DNA of 64,000 nucleotides from Epiperipatus broadwayi (GCA_028023455.1 JAQFVV010006640.1:142001-206000), one strand, 5' to 3'; positions 1-14,027 are shown, counted from the stretch's first letter. The notes: a model not told the origin generated them from the sequence alone. Numbers and translations are program-made.

Positions 1-3000
1 TGAGATATGAAAGGGGGATAGTTTACAAGAAAGTTAGCTTTATTACTACAATTCTCTCTCTACAAAGGGCTTTATTATTGCAATTCTCTTTCTACAAATT
101 TGTTCTTCCATAATCAAGCAGTTGAGATTCAACTCAAACTCAAAAATACAAATTTTATATAAATTTTTTGTATGAAAATAGTTAAGAAATTTTTCTTGGG
201 AAGATAAAGGCAAGGATGAAGACTTAAATAACTTTAAACAAGGTACATCTCTATATTTCCACTTGACTAATTTAGATTTAAGATCATCATTTGGGATGCA
301 TATGTGTATCTATATTTCAAATTTGATTTGCCTAATCTTAATTTCTAATATTAAAGAAAGTGTTGACATGTGTGAATTTTGTTACTTTATGTAAAATTTT
401 ATGCTGAACTTTTTTATAAAACATTTCAAAGACTTTATATTAAAAATTTCTACTGGCTATAAAAGAGTAAAGTTTAAATGGAATAATATGTGTATCTAAT
501 TTATTATAACATGCTTTATTATTATTATTGAACAAGAAATATACTTAACTATTTGTGTCTCTAGGATTAAGAATGGAATGTGTGACTTCTATAATTAATA
601 GATCACTAACTTATATTTAAATGTGCTTACAATTGAATGAATGGAAGAGCATGAATACTATATGTGAGCACTTTTATTTTATTGTTCTCCTCATTTGTAT
701 TTAATTTATTATTAAAATATATTATCATTCCAAAAATGCCATGTAAACTTATGTGCATATTATTAAGTAATCAGCTATTTGTCTAATGGATGACCTTTGA
801 TAATTTAAGTGCCTTGATAAATGTATTTAGTTAAACGGTAAATTATTACCAAATCTGCAGTAGTAAATATTTATTTGTCATTATTGAATACTTCTCATGC
901 AATGTTATCAGCAATTTTAGTTAGCTACTGCTAAGAACTTTTGAAATGTGCTTTAATTGGATCCAAATGTGTATTGCCTTCCAGTAGAAATTTGTTCTGT
1001 GTCTATTAACACCCATTCATTTTACAATTATTATCATTATTTTGTACAGGACCAATATATGTTATTTATGGATATGTGCAAATGAACTCTTATGTTTCCA
1101 GATAAAGAAAATTTAATTTTTTTGTTAGTATATGATAGAGAGGTAGACTAATTACTTGTCTTATATTTTTATTTAATTATTATTTCTTTAGCTTCATGAT
1201 CATTTTGGATAATTGTAATATGAAGAAATAATATATTGAGTAATTAATCATTATTTTGATATAATTTTTATTGATACATGCATTCTGTACACATGTGTTA
1301 GTGATAGAAACATTTCTTCATTATTAGGGAGTTAACTTTAAGAAGTGGTAAAGGCATAAATTTATTATTTTATCTTTACATTTTTAGATATTATAAATTC
1401 CATTTACTAATAATTATTTTGCTTCAAATTTAAAAGATTTGTAGTTTGTCACAAATCAAAATTTTATTTCAATTTATTAATTAATGTTAGATACACAAAA
1501 GTATTGTTTTACCTTTGCTTTGCTAGAATAATGAGGTTTATTTAGTAGCATTTATTATATTTCAGATTTAAGATATTTATAATTCATCAGGGATGAGAAT
1601 TTTTTTTACTTATTAATTAATGTTGTTACAATATTTATGTATTGAATACTATTTGAAATTATTTTGTACATTATTATGCATATGTACCTGTCTGTTGTTT
1701 AATTCAATTATACAATTGTTGAATTAAAAGTCGATTGAATTACTTTTCCAACTGGATTCAGAAGGTGTGATATACAAAAAGAAGGATTAGAGATTTATCT
1801 AAGAGTGAATTTATTATTTTTATGCTTAGATTGAAATGTATTTAGTGTCTACAGAGAGAAAAATCATTTATGATATATATTGTATTGCCAGGGATTGAGA
1901 GAACTCTCCCTTAGTTTATTGAAATACTTGTCATGAGCTGATTATAATTTCCAGATTAAGAAATTGTGTATTATGATGATTATATTATGTGAAATAAAGT
2001 AGTGTATTTCCCTTGTTTTTTGGTGATGAGACAAAGTCCACACCAGTATCAAGCTTTTGAATAAAATTAGTGAGTCATTGTATTTTGTTGCTCAAATGAT
2101 TAGAGTTAAGAAAGTCTTCTTGCCGTCATGTATCCATTTGGATTGTTTTCCAATCATAAATTCATAGCCAGGTGCAATGTAGTTTGCTAATAAAAATAAA
2201 AAGTTGGATTGATATCTTTTATAGAACATCTAAAGTAGAAGTAGTGCTAATGCTTGTTTGGTTTATGGCATCATCCATATTATGATATTTTATCTCAATT
2301 TCATAAGTAAACTGATGAGATATAGCTATGTTAATTATTTTATAACAGGTGGCACAATACAGATGCGTGCATAAAATACTATTAATTCTGAAGGAATGAA
2401 GAAAGTCTATCATTGATTTGTAAGTTTTAAATCAATATTTCAAGTCATATTATACCAATTTATTTTAGGTTTTAACAGTCGGAATGCTTGTTTTAAATAC
2501 AGCAGTTTTTATGTCATTGTAGCATATTTAGGCTTATTTTAAAGCTTAAAAGTACTGTAAGATGCTGCCTTCTCTTAAATTATTTTACAAGTAAAAAATA
2601 AATAAATATTGGTGTTCTAAGTTTGAACAAAGAGACAAGCCACACCTTTATATATTATCATTGGCTGTTTCGATTTTTGCCAAATAAAACTAATTTTATA
2701 GCTCCAACTTCTTTTTGTTTTAACTTTGAAAACAAAAATTAATTTGTTTAAATGTTTTTTTATTATTTTTCTTACATATTATGAATTATTTTCATAAAAT
2801 ATACTGAAAATATAATTATTTTAGAAAAATAGTAAGATACTAGTAAAAAATTGTATACGTTTACACGAACATAAATTGAAAAAAAAAAGCATTGCTAAAA
2901 ATAATTTTCACACCTCAAAAGTTTAAATTGCTCCAAGCTCTTTATTTGATTTTTTACACCAAAATTAATAATTTAGAGTATTTTTTCTGGTATTTATTTA

Positions 3001-3649
3001 CATATTGTAATGTATTTTGGTAAAATATGCTGAAAATAAAGTCAATTTAAAAAAAATAGTAAGATTTTAGCAAAATATTCTTTACTATTTCACAACGTAA
3101 ATTGAGAAAGGAAGTTGATAACATATGCAACATTTTGTAATTGGTTATGGATGATGTTTTTAAATTCACTGCAATAAAATATTTTTATAATAGAAAATAG
3201 AAAATTGTTTTTGAAAAAAACTTTCATTCACTTTCATAATCTGACAAATTATTAATATATTTTTTACAAACAAATGTAAAATGAATATAATATTAAAAGA
3301 TGAATATATTTTTATTGCTGATTGTGTAATTGACCAATCAAAAGTTTAGAGTTTTAACTCACTCAGCCAAACAGAATATTGGGCATCATTTTTTTTAAAA
3401 GATTAAATCGTCAAACCCTCAGAATAATTCATCCTCATTTTGAATGAGCAATCAAAATGAAAGAAAGTATAGCTAGTTAATAAAATTATTTAATTGATTT
3501 ATAAAAGATAGTATGACCTCTAACTAATATATTTAAATTAATATTGCATTATTGGTAATAGTATGTATATTAAACCTCACCATTTGATGGCACTGCTTTT
3601 CACCCAATGAATATCAATATACTGATTCACAGGCCATTGGTTTCTTCAC
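1..3649. other. AT-rich non-coding stretch
   Basis: No protein family, RNA gene or transposon end was recognised on either strand. The only open frames are short and of low complexity. Short A and T runs and simple ATT patches are scattered throughout. It could be intron or intergenic DNA. Confidence 0.5.
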
Positions 3650-4450
3650 AGAATACTATGGTAAAAAATTTTTTTTTCACTTTCTATACATAAAACTCAT
3701 ATGATTTTTTTTGTTTTTAATAAACAAACACTTGGTTTTTATAAGGTGAAGGGGGGGGGGTTGCTTTTAAATTATTGACTTTTTTTTTTGAGCTTTTTTT
3801 TTATTTTGAATTATCGGTTTCTTTACACAATACTGTGGTAAAAAAAAATTTTACCCTGTTTTTAGATGATAGAGGGAGGTTGGTTTGCTTATAAATTATC
3901 GCCTTTTTGGGATTTTGAGCTTCTTTTTTAAAGCCTTAAACAATTCAGTTTTAATAAACCAACAGTTGGTTTTTAGAGGGTGGAAGGGGTTGGTTTGAAT
4001 TTTAATTCTCATCTTTTAGTATCTTTTACTGATGTACTGGAAACTTTGCATATTAATTTTAAATGGGTTCATATATAGAATACATATAAAGAGATAGATT
4101 AACAAAATATATGAATTATTAAAGGGGGGTTGGTTTGCTTTTAAATTATCAACTTTTTTCCTTATTGACTTTTTATTGATTTTGAGTTTTTTTTTTGGGG
4201 GGGGAGCCTTATTAATCAATTCATTTTTAATAAACCAACAGTTGGTTTTTAGAGGGTGGAGGGGGGGGTGATTTATAATTATCATCTTTTATTATCTTAT
4301 TATGAGGTTTTTTTTAAAAAAATATTTATGCTACCGAAACCTTTGTACAATAGTGAAAAGTTCTTCCTTTATTTTTTGCCTTTTTCAAAAAGCCATAAAC
4401 AGTTCATTTTTAAAAAAAAAACATGTTTAGGGGGTGGAGAGTTATTTATT
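3650..4450 (+). repeat. Degenerate tandem repeat with G-runs, about four units
   Basis: A motif with the core accaacagttggtttttag followed by a G-rich run (agggtggagggggg) recurs near 3719, 3953, 4228 and, much decayed, 4409. The unit length is irregular, about 180-275 bp. Each of the first three units is followed by a gcttttaaattatc-like block and T-runs, and a tggtaaaaaaa motif recurs at 3660 and 3829. The short palindrome accaac/gttggt lies at the centre of two units. No coding content is visible; the repeat could be a local satellite or a decayed transposon end. Homopolymer lengths here may be unreliable. Confidence 0.55.
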
Positions 4451-4469
4451 TGACTCCAATAGGAGATGA

Positions 4470-4980
4470 GCCTTAAATCGGTAAGTAACAGGATTTTGGA
4501 GCCGTCCAACCAACTTCCTTTATGCAGACCTCAGGTACACTTGCAGAAGTGGCAATGGAATTCCCCAGATCCTGTAGTTGACTAACACCATGCTCTTTCT
4601 GCAAATGCATAGCTTTGCGTCTGGAAGGATGTTCTTTTTCTGCAAAACACAACAGTGTCAACTTCTGTGACTGGCAATTCACTCCCCTTCAACCAATTTT
4701 GAACACTTGCCACCAACATTTTACTATTCTTACACAGATTCACACGTAAATGTGCACATGAACTCGACAGAACTTTGCTGAAAATCCTAACCATTTCAGG
4801 TTGTGTGCGGTTCAAAATCATAGAGAAGTGTGCATGATGGCCTGAAAATTCTTAATATGTAATACTAAATCCACTACACTTTCTTAAAATTTTTCCTCAA
4901 TGAATTTTTTGATAGTTTCACATCCTTCAAATTTGACCACCATCAAATCAGACCATAGTGAGAGTTGAATTGTGCTTACT
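4470..4980 (-). pseudogene. Unidentified decayed coding-like segment
   Basis: This block is more complex and more GC-rich than its surroundings. On the minus strand it has overlapping open frames at 4582-4821 and 4473-4682, offset by a frameshift. The translations are balanced in composition, with short pieces such as MVRIFSKVLSSSCAHLRVNL. Further upstream on the same strand (about 4830-4960) is another open piece with a different frame and stops. I do not recognise the family. It may be a broken transposon gene or a processed pseudogene, or simply a chance open stretch in GC-richer DNA. Confidence 0.2.
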
Positions 4981-6469
4981 TGAGGAATATTGTCACAAGT
5001 TAATGGGCATAGTATTTCATTATGTAATCATAGGATACATTGCTCTCTAGAGGCCTAATAATTTGATAGGTTTATATACTGAATAAATAATGAAAAAATA
5101 TAGGAGATTGTAACCCAGGTAGTATTTTGGTGGTTATTTTCTTTTTTCAATCATCTTTATTTATATGTTTCATAAATATGTTATGGAATAGAAGTTTTTA
5201 AGTATACCTAATATAAACCCATCTTAAAGGCAAATGTTATTCCTAATTGTAAGTATAATGTGAGCGTCTTTCTGTGATGTTGCATAACTTCAGTATGATG
5301 TAGTTGAAATGAACGATGCCCGGGTAACCAAAAAACGATATTAAAACAAAATGAGCTAACATTTTTCATGGAAAGTTTTTGGTGTTTAGACCTCCAGTTC
5401 ACTTGAGGAATGAATATAACTTTATGAGCGCTACGAAGTACTTTAGTGTATATATAGTGCAAGTAATTATTTTACTTAAAATATTGAATTATAGATAAAT
5501 AATGTACATAAAACTTACCCGTCGTCTCCTAAGGTAAATGAGATTGTAACTAAAAAAAAAAAAAAAATGTAATACGTTATTTATTTATATTGATTATAAA
5601 ATAAATGCTTTTGTACAAAGCTTAAAAATAAAATTATATTATCATATCAAATGTCACATCCACTAATAAGAGAAGATAAAATTAGTAAATTTTTATTTGC
5701 TATTAAACACTTTATCAGATATATATTTTATATGTCTAATTTCAATTTTGTTTAAGTATATATTTACTACTTATGTAAATGACAAAGGTTTCGTTATAAT
5801 TTTTCTAATATTTAGCTGCTACCTACTGATGATTTGTTAGAAATTTATCACTTTGTTTTAAAAGTAAATACATGCGAAACATACAATAATAGAATGGGTT
5901 ATTTTTAATATAGTTATCTCTACGTTTTTTAAAAAAAACAACAACATAAAATTATTTGATTTATACTAGAATTAATTCAGAAAGTTTAAAAATATTATAT
6001 ACATGCTGACTTAAGAAATAAAACATCAAGAACTTTGGAAAAAATATTAAAAATGTAAAAATTACTAATTTTAATTTTAATTTCTTAAACCATATTTAAC
6101 TTGTAATAGGCAAATAATTTTATATTTTCTTCGTAAATCATATGTGGTTGTTTTAACTCTTTCTTTGTAAAGGTAAATGTCCTTTACTCTATAATGCAAT
6201 GAATATACCTTTCTTGAAGACTTCAACTATTGGCTAAACATTGCTCTCTACTGCAATATGTTGTAAATAGAAACCCAATGTAATATTTTAATTTTAGAAG
6301 TGATTTTAATATTTATACCATTATCAGTTCTTGTCTCTTGTATGAAAAATATGCTTAATTTCAGCACAAAATCCTTTCTAAGTAAGTCTGCTAACATTCC
6401 AATTACCGTCCACTTCTTTTTCTCAAAGTAACCTTTATTAATATTACAAATTTTTTTCGGTACACTTAC
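4981..6469. other. AT-rich non-coding stretch
   Basis: Nothing recognisable on either strand. There is a 15-base A run at about 5552 and many short AT-rich patches. Confidence 0.45.
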
Positions 6470-7813
6470 CCATTGAGGATTACCCAGTGTTCAATGTAAC
6501 AAGGCAAAATGTACATATGTTCAAAAACAATTACTTCCATAAAAATTGTTATAATGTGTATCTGTATGTGGATCCACATGACCCAGCTGCCGAGAAGTTA
6601 ACCATCACCCAATGGTCTCACCCCAGGGGCCCTGAAGTGAAGACTCAAATGCTTCAGCTGAATAGGTGAAGTCCAGCATTGTGCCAACCACCACAACAGG
6701 CAGCGAGGTCCAAGACCCAAGTTCACCAAGAAATAAACTCTCAAATCACAGCCAAGCCATGTAAAGACCATTCTGAATACCTCTGCCTCCCAATTTGCAG
6801 TCCAAATGAGCAGGGACCACAATTGGTCTACATGCCCAAAATTGGAAAGCCAACTCATGTAAAAACTAAGAAGTAATAAGTAATGAGCTAGATCAACACT
6901 GCCCAAAAACAGCCTATCACAGTACACAGCAGCTGATCAGAGCAGGAATAGCACTGAGATTTTGACCATGTAGCTTCCCGGCAGGTATTCTGGGCAGTGG
7001 CAAAATTATCAACAGCCTGCACCATAAACCAGACACCTAACATTTACCACCAGCCACTCCTGAGGAAGAAAAGAGGAGTGCAGACCCATGCTCCCAAAAT
7101 ATTACATATATAACAAAAACAAAGGTGTGGTAAAGATATTAATGTAAAATTTAAATCCGTTAAAATAAATATACGCATTAATTCAAAATATAACTCAAAC
7201 AACAAAATATGATATATAGATAAATATCAACAAATTATAAATTATCCGAACGTTTTACAACAGAAGTCCATCAATATTACAAAAAAAAATGGTGGTGGCC
7301 CAAACCAGACCAACCGCTTTACAAATGCACAAAATTTAAAGCTAACAAATGAAACCTAATGATAGTGAATGCAAATCAACACTGACCTATCAAATAATCC
7401 ATCAAGGGGTGCAGTAGCTCTTTATGGTAAAGTCCATGTGAAGGTAGTGACTTTCACCCTCCTGGCAGGTATTCCTGGGTTAGACAATGATCGTTGATCA
7501 TCCCCTCAAATGAACCAAGCCCCTTATGACCACTATCACCACACTTGAGTGCAAACTCACACCCACCAATACAACATTTAGTTCATGTAGTCTTGAAATC
7601 AAGCCAGATTTACTTGCACACCATGAGAATAAATCATTTGTCCATATCATCTTGCACACTGAGGTCAATGGAGCTGAACATCCACCCTTAATCATTTATC
7701 AAACTCCCGTGTCTGCAAATGTTAACAGCAGCTGCTCAACCCACCAACCAAAGTCCTTCAGGGTTCACAGTGATTTGTATTTGTTGATACTAATTGGATC
7801 CTGCTTCTTTTGA
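6470..7813. other. GC-elevated block of unknown origin
   Basis: Two adjoining pieces (about 6550-7110 and 7290-7810) stand out from the AT-rich background. The plus frame from 6487 to 6876 is open except for a single TGA at about 6667; the minus strand also has a 109-codon frame at 6598-6927, so base composition alone may explain the openness. A similar short motif, ggcaggtattc, occurs at about 6981 and 7464, which hints that the two pieces may be related repeats. No domain is recognised. Confidence 0.3.
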
Positions 7814-8935
7814 TTGAATTTTAGGTCTTGATTAATAATCAATGATTCAAGTATAATCTGAAAGTTTGTTGTTAAGCTTTGGAAAATTTTCAATAATTAT
7901 TGCTTAAAAAAGTATAATTAATTTGCAGCTTCAATGTCTCTGTTTAGGTCTAAAACATCATTTGTACTCATTTTGTCTTTAGATCATTATTTTTAGCTCA
8001 GGAATCACTTCATTGTAATTCTGTGTTGATTTGAAAATTTTTTATTTATTGATTTATTTGGCGGTGGGGGATCCACCGGAAAGGGGGTGATAACTTCTGT
8101 TCTGATCATCGAAGAAATCTGATTTTTGTGCAGGGCGATAGCTTAGTTATTTTCTATAATGTTCAATTCTAAAATTGAGATCGAATTAACATTTAAAACT
8201 TGCTTAACACTGCCAAAATCTGATGCAATGATAAAATTCCAAAAACCATCATTGTTAACATATTATATTCCACGTTTTCTACAAGATTTGATGTGCAAAT
8301 GAATACCGTCCACTTCTTCTAATAAAAATTGTAATATTACCACATACATGAAGTTGAAGAACACATTGTAAATTTTAAAATCTTAATATTATATTTTTAT
8401 AATAAATTTTTGATCACTTTATATTATGTTGAAAGAAAATCCAAGTCACAATTGCAGTGTATTAAATTTCATGAAATAATAGTCCTATAAAATAATAATT
8501 GCATGTTGGGTTTCCATTTATAATGGTATGTAGTTTTAGCCTGAATTGTTGCACTATTTATAACAGTATACATGTTGCACCTGTATTGATAGAATATAAT
8601 CTTTATCAGCCACAGTCATGCAGACAAATTCTTATACAAACTCTAAGACTAATTCTTATACAAATTCTCATATCAGAATAGTTTAAAATTAATGTTGCAC
8701 AAAATGCATACTTTTATTTTCTCAGATGTGGTTGAGGTCAAGTTGAGTGGCAATTTTATAATGATGGTCACCAGTACATGATTATCGTCAGTTCACAATT
8801 GACTAGCTATATTCTCATATTGGATTAATGTGTAGACTAGCTCCCTACCAATAAATGTGATCCAATGAGTTGAAGAGAGAATAAATAAATTCTTGTACTG
8901 GAATGGCCTGAGACAAATGATTAGATGTATATACA
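7814..8935. other. AT-rich stretch with no recognised feature
   Basis: Nothing recognised, apart from a short G-rich patch at about 8060-8095 (gcggtggggg and aaagggggtg) and a small internal duplication of attcttatacaaa at 8628 and 8651. Confidence 0.4.
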
Positions 8936-9083
8936 ATAGATCATATTTAATCACTCAATATCATAAGTCTTTATAGATCATATTTAATAACTTAACATCA
9001 TAAGACTTTCTAGATCTTACTAAATCACTTAACATCATATGTCTTTATACATAATATTTAATCACATAAGATCATAAATCTCT
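8936..9083 (+). repeat. 37-bp minisatellite, four units
   Basis: Four head-to-tail units of exactly 37 bp begin at 8936, 8973, 9010 and 9047. Each starts atagatcatatttaatcac or a close variant and ends with atcataagtcttt-like sequence. The units differ by substitutions but not in length. There are no spacers, so this is not CRISPR-like. It is a plain diverged tandem repeat. Confidence 0.85.
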
Positions 9084-9711
9084 ATGAATTTATTGCTGGG
9101 AGGCATATTAAAGATTAGTTCACAAACAATAAACAACAAAAAAGAAAAACATCATTTATAGAGCTATTTAGTCTATCTACCCCTAGTTTAATAATTATTA
9201 TAATGATGATGGTGATGACTCTCCCATCTGCAGTTTTATAACTAACAGCACAACTATCATAAATAATTTCTATTATTAATTTAGCATTGATGAATAATGC
9301 TCTGGTGTACATCATATATAATGTAACAACCTTCAATAGTTCATTGGATACTCCTATCACAATAGGTTAATATGGCTAGCCTCTTTTAAGTCATATTATA
9401 TAGCTTCTTATTTCTAATTATTTATTACATTATCACATCTTTCACATCTTTAAACAATATTTTATTATTGAAATCCATTAGTTATGATGATGACTAAGCT
9501 ATCTTTTTCACAAGAAAAAAAAATCGACCTTAAAAAAACTATAAATTTCTTATTTTATAATCAATGAATTGAATTTTATTATTAGTTATTAAAAATATGC
9601 ATAAAATTCAATAGATTGATTACATTTAATGATAACCATAACAAATATTAGCTGTCCTCCTCTCCCTTCCTCCAAATGAATTTAAATTGAATCGTTAATA
9701 GCATCATCATC

Positions 9712-9970
9712 ATCACTCATTATCACTCGACTGCAGGATGAAGTTTAAAATCCATTTTCTCTGATATTTTGCTTCTCTTCTCCATATCACCCCTGCATAT
9801 TTTCTTATTTCATCCATCCATCTCACATGTGGTATCTTTCTGGGTCTTTTACAATCTCTTGGAATCCAGTTTAAAATTTCAATTGTCCATCTATTATCAT
9901 CTCTTCTAGAAATATGTCCAGCCCAACTCCACTTTAGTCTTTTAATTTTTTCAATGAGGTCAATAACACC
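9712..9970 (-). pseudogene. LINE ORF2 C-terminal end
   Basis: About 83 codons are open without interruption up to two consecutive stops near 9,712. It has the W-S-W-A-G-H box, D-D-N-R-W, and a K-R-P-R-K box followed by R-W-M-D-E-I, the usual tail of RTE-like ORF2 proteins downstream of the RT domain. A few codons after the tandem stops, the plus strand shows a short run of cat repeats (9,699-9,713). The upstream edge abuts a long C-rich run, so the reading frame cannot be traced into the RT. Confidence 0.75.
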
Positions 9971-10299
9971 CCCCCCTCCCCCCCCCCCCCCCCCTTCCCC
10001 CCTCCCCCCCCCCCCCCTTTCTTTTTATTTAAACATTACAAATTAATAAAAAAAGTTTTTAAAACCCCTTTCTTAATAAAAAAAAACCAAAGAAAAAGGC
10101 ACCCCTATTAATTTTTCCTTCCTATAACTACTCCCACCACCCGAAGAGGAACAAAAAAAACCCCTTTTTAAACCCCCTTTTTTTTTTGGTGGGGGGAAAC
10201 CAATTTCTAAGAAGGGCCCATTATTTGAGAAAAATTTTTGAAACCTGAAAAAAGGCGATAGGTCTGTAATTTGTAAAAATTTCTTTATCATCTTTTTTA
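9961..10299. other. Abnormal homopolymer-rich block, probable low-quality sequence
   Basis: About 50 bases of nearly pure C with a few T are followed by runs of A, C, T and G of 4-10 bases throughout. Read on the minus strand, the block still shows the skeleton of an RT domain: NYRPI-like residues, then GGLKRGFF where GFR-GFS is expected, and GVPFSLVFFY where a PL-LVF-DY box is expected. Conserved residues surviving while bases collapse into homopolymers suggests base-calling or assembly error rather than natural decay. Confidence 0.55.
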
Positions 10300-11303
10300 A
10301 ATATTAATATTAATATCGCATTCTTCCAGTCATCTGGTACAGCCTTATCATTTAGACATTTGGTATATAACTTTGCGGAAAAAAAATTATATTTCTTCAC
10401 CTGCTTCTTTTAATATGTCAATTATAATTCCATGATTACCTGGAGCCTTTCCTTTTTTCAAACATTTAATTGCATGTCTCACTTCTTCATTTAAAATTCT
10501 GGGCAATTCAGAAGGTGTAATAATTATAGGAGATAGTTGTTCTTTATTACTATATAATTCTTGATAAAAATCTTCTACTCATTTCATGATGTCATTTCTC
10601 TTTTTAGTAATAATTCCATCTTTTTTTCTTATTGCAGATATAGTAGGATATAATATAATATATAGATGTTACTCAGTGCCAACCAAAAATTGATCAACTT
10701 CATGATTTGTCTTCCATCTCAATATAGTTTATCAGGAATCAGCGAGTGATGAAACTTAAACTGCAGAGGAAATTTTGCTCAGGAAAAATCGGAGAAACAC
10801 CGAGTTATATGAATTATTATTTCACACATAAATTTATTAAGTTTAAAAGACTTAGCTATTTGTACTATCTGAAATTCAGAGAGAAAATTAATTTTAATTT
10901 CGCAAATAAGGCGGATCTGAACACTACAATCTCATATGAAGCATCAAATCATTGTAAGTGAACTGAGAAGTACGTCAATAACTGGACTTGTACATGTAAA
11001 AAATTAAAAGCTAGTTATTTTCAGCTATAAAAGTGTAATGAATGCCCAGACCCCAAAACGGAGAAAGTCTTATAATCAACGTGAGAATTTTATTGTGTTT
11101 TAGCATGAAAATTGTACTTATATAAAAGTGACTCTTTCACATAAAGACATGTGTGCACACAAGAACATACAAAAGAAGAAAAAAAATGGAAACCAGAGAT
11201 CGACTGTTGAAGTATAATTTTATTATTTGTTATTCATTTCTAACATTTAATCTAAATAGTTTTTTTTAATCATACATATTCGTTTAAAGTTAATCTATGT
11301 TAA

Positions 11304-11433
<130 letters not shown>

Positions 11434-14027
11434 TAGCTAAGTTAATATCAAATAAGTTTGTATGTGCCTGTATTAAATGCTTTACATTTTTTTTATGAAG
11501 AATGAGAGATATTGTTAGGTGAAATATTTTTAGATCAGACCATGTATTATTATCAAATCCTTAGACTTATTGATATGTTTTAAAAAGGTTGTGTAAATGT
11601 TGAGCTAAAACATCATCATTAGGGTGTAAAAGTGCAGAGAAATAGTTTTAAAAATTAATACACATTTCTTATTACTATTATTATTATCTTAAAGTTAAAG
11701 TTAGATATAAGCTAATTAAGGCTTGGAAAAATTGTTGGCTAATATTCTGGTGTATTATTTCATGAGAGGAATGTAGATGTGAAAGTTGTACTCATACAAA
11801 TTGATATTAGACCTGTGTATATGTGGATGGACAAAAGGTTCCACCAAGCTATTGGTGTCATAGTTTAGCTCACTCACTAAGATGTTTATTCCATATTTTA
11901 TAAAGTATTTAAATACAGTGGAAAAGTTTCCCACTTGGTTATTTTGTAAACCGTAAGATGATTTCTTTATTGATGGCCAGAGGTTAATAGGTTTACCCAA
12001 GTCTCCCTGTATGACTAGCGATAAAATCCTATAATACCTCAACCTTAGTGAAAAGGTACTTTCTCTTATTCGGATTACTGCCTACCTCATATTAATGTTG
12101 GTATTCCTTACGGGTGTATGGATTACAGCTATTGCTAAGTATTACTTTTAAATGTTGGTTACTAACTCAATTTGATGTCAGGATGAGTGCGGATAGTGTG
12201 TGTGCTATTATTATACTTGAACATTGTATTGTTGATATATTTTAATTGATCAATAAGAGCCAAGAATAATAATGTAAATGAATATTAAACTTAAGGGTTA
12301 AATAAAACCAGAGAACATCGTAAGTAATGTGTATTTAAAGTTATCTAGAAAATATATCCACAGCCAGCTGAAAACATCGCTGGAATGGTAAGATTACTGA
12401 AGTATTATTATTATTGTCCTAAGGACATGAATATAGATTGTATGCACGTATGATAATGTTTAAGCTAAGTACCGATTTTTTGACATTTGAAAAGTAACTA
12501 AAATTAGTCTAATGGTGAGAAGACCAACCATACATAAAATATTTCCATTGTAAAGCAGAAGGTGAAGACATATTCGGTTAAAATAGTTAATGAAAATTAT
12601 TAAATTTTATTACTGGGAGAGTTATCCTTAGAAATAAATCAGTAATTGAAAGCATTAAACACTGTGGCGAAAAATTTAATGTTCACTGTGTCTTAGTTAA
12701 AATTAAGAACAAAATATATTTGAAGGCAATTATTATCCTTATCTGTCTGTTTTATTGGTATTACTTCATGGCAATCATAATGTTTTAGTAATTAAAAATT
12801 AATATTTGTATTTTAAAACCTCGTAAAATTGTCTGTGGAATTAGGGATCTTTTTTTTATGATACGGTTGTAAAACAGGGGAAAGCCATGTGAATCATAGA
12901 AATAATGTACATATTATTTTATTGCATTATATTTGTTAATAAAATTAATTTATTTTTAATAAAAATTTGTGTAAGTCTCAATGTTTTGTGGGTTATTACA
13001 ATCTAGAAATCTCAAATCCAATCATGCATCAATACATTTTTATTTATATTTGAAGCATCATTTTGGTAAATCATATCAGGTAAAATTTATTTAAATGGTT
13101 AATTTTTTAAACTTATGTAGCACGGCAAGACTCAAGATTACCAATACATTCCTGGAAATAATTCAGTATAGTTGAAATACAGATTATGAGTGGCGAAATG
13201 GTTATTGGATGATAGGGGATGCAGTGGGTGAGCATAAAATCCTTTTCCCATCCATGGTATTCAAATACCTCTCTAGATGCACTTACTTATGATTTTTCCT
13301 TAATTATGAAAATGTTTATAATATGTTAGTTCCAAAATTTAACGTAAGCTTAATTATTCGAGCTTTAGTGTAAGTGGACATTGGCTACATTAAAGTCAGC
13401 CAAGATCAACTTCAGAGGTAATCATGAGGAGGGTGTTTATTACCAATAATCCATAGAAGCTTGTTAGACTTCCAGACCTTATTGTTCTAAACCCTGAGGA
13501 GAGATTATCATAAGAGATAAATGAGCTAGTACAATGGAAAATTTGGGAGTAAAAGAGATAGTAGTACAATAGATCTATGAATGTGAGGACGATGGAGGGA
13601 TGGATCAGGAGAGTGGAGATGGACATAGAACTATTTGTAATCTGAAACAAAATTTTAATTGTGACTTTAATGATAGTGAATGGGGAGTGTGCTGAGAATA
13701 TAAATTGTAATGGGAGTTGAGCTTAAAGTTTTTTCTCTTTAACAACCACGAGTTTCCACGAGTATTAGTATTATTATTTTTAATGCATTCTCAGAGTTTT
13801 CTTAGTCTATTGATTATTTATTAACCCATTCATTAGATATCATTATTAGAAATTAAGTTATTGACATAAGGTTTAGTCTCAATATTTTCATTGAAGTTGC
13901 AGTTTGGCACCCTGGTAAATATGATTATGGATATTCTATCCCATCATCATCGATCCTGAGAGGCTTTAGAAATAATGTTAGCTGGGAATGGAGAAGCATC
14001 CATTTATCCATCCATCCAAAAGATTAT
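11434..14027. other. AT-rich stretch, no feature recognised
   Basis: Short open frames at 11755-12042 and 13396-13650 (minus) have no recognisable motif. There are no transposon termini or RNA genes that I could see. Confidence 0.4.

Larger units (their letters stand above)
9712..10660 (-). mobile_element. RTE/BovB-like LINE fragment, minus strand
   Basis: The fragment reads right to left. From about 10,650 to 10,300 it encodes the start of a reverse-transcriptase region, with KGKAPGNHGIIIDILKEAG and, after a frameshift, AKLYTKCLNDKAVPDDWKNA. From about 10,280 the motif NYRPIAFFQVSKIFLK follows. From 9,970 to 9,712 the typical C-terminal block appears, with LKWSWAGHISRRDDNRW, KRPRK and RWMDEI, ending in tandem stops. 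The conserved block order (KAPG, NYRPI, then WAGH and RW near the end) is that of RTE-type LINE proteins. The central RT catalytic part is absent, and the connecting sequence at 9,961-10,250 is abnormal. The clade call comes from recognised motifs, not a search. Confidence 0.8.

Noticed and set aside
6598-6927. 109-codon minus frame with many Leu and Trp
   Set aside because: The opposite strand is open too, and no motif is recognisable. It probably reflects local base composition.
8936-9083. CRISPR-like array
   Set aside because: The 37-bp units are contiguous with no spacers and the genome is eukaryotic.
9966-10017. C-rich run as an i-motif or G-quadruplex regulatory site
   Set aside because: It is embedded in sequence that appears to be low quality, so a biological role cannot be supported.
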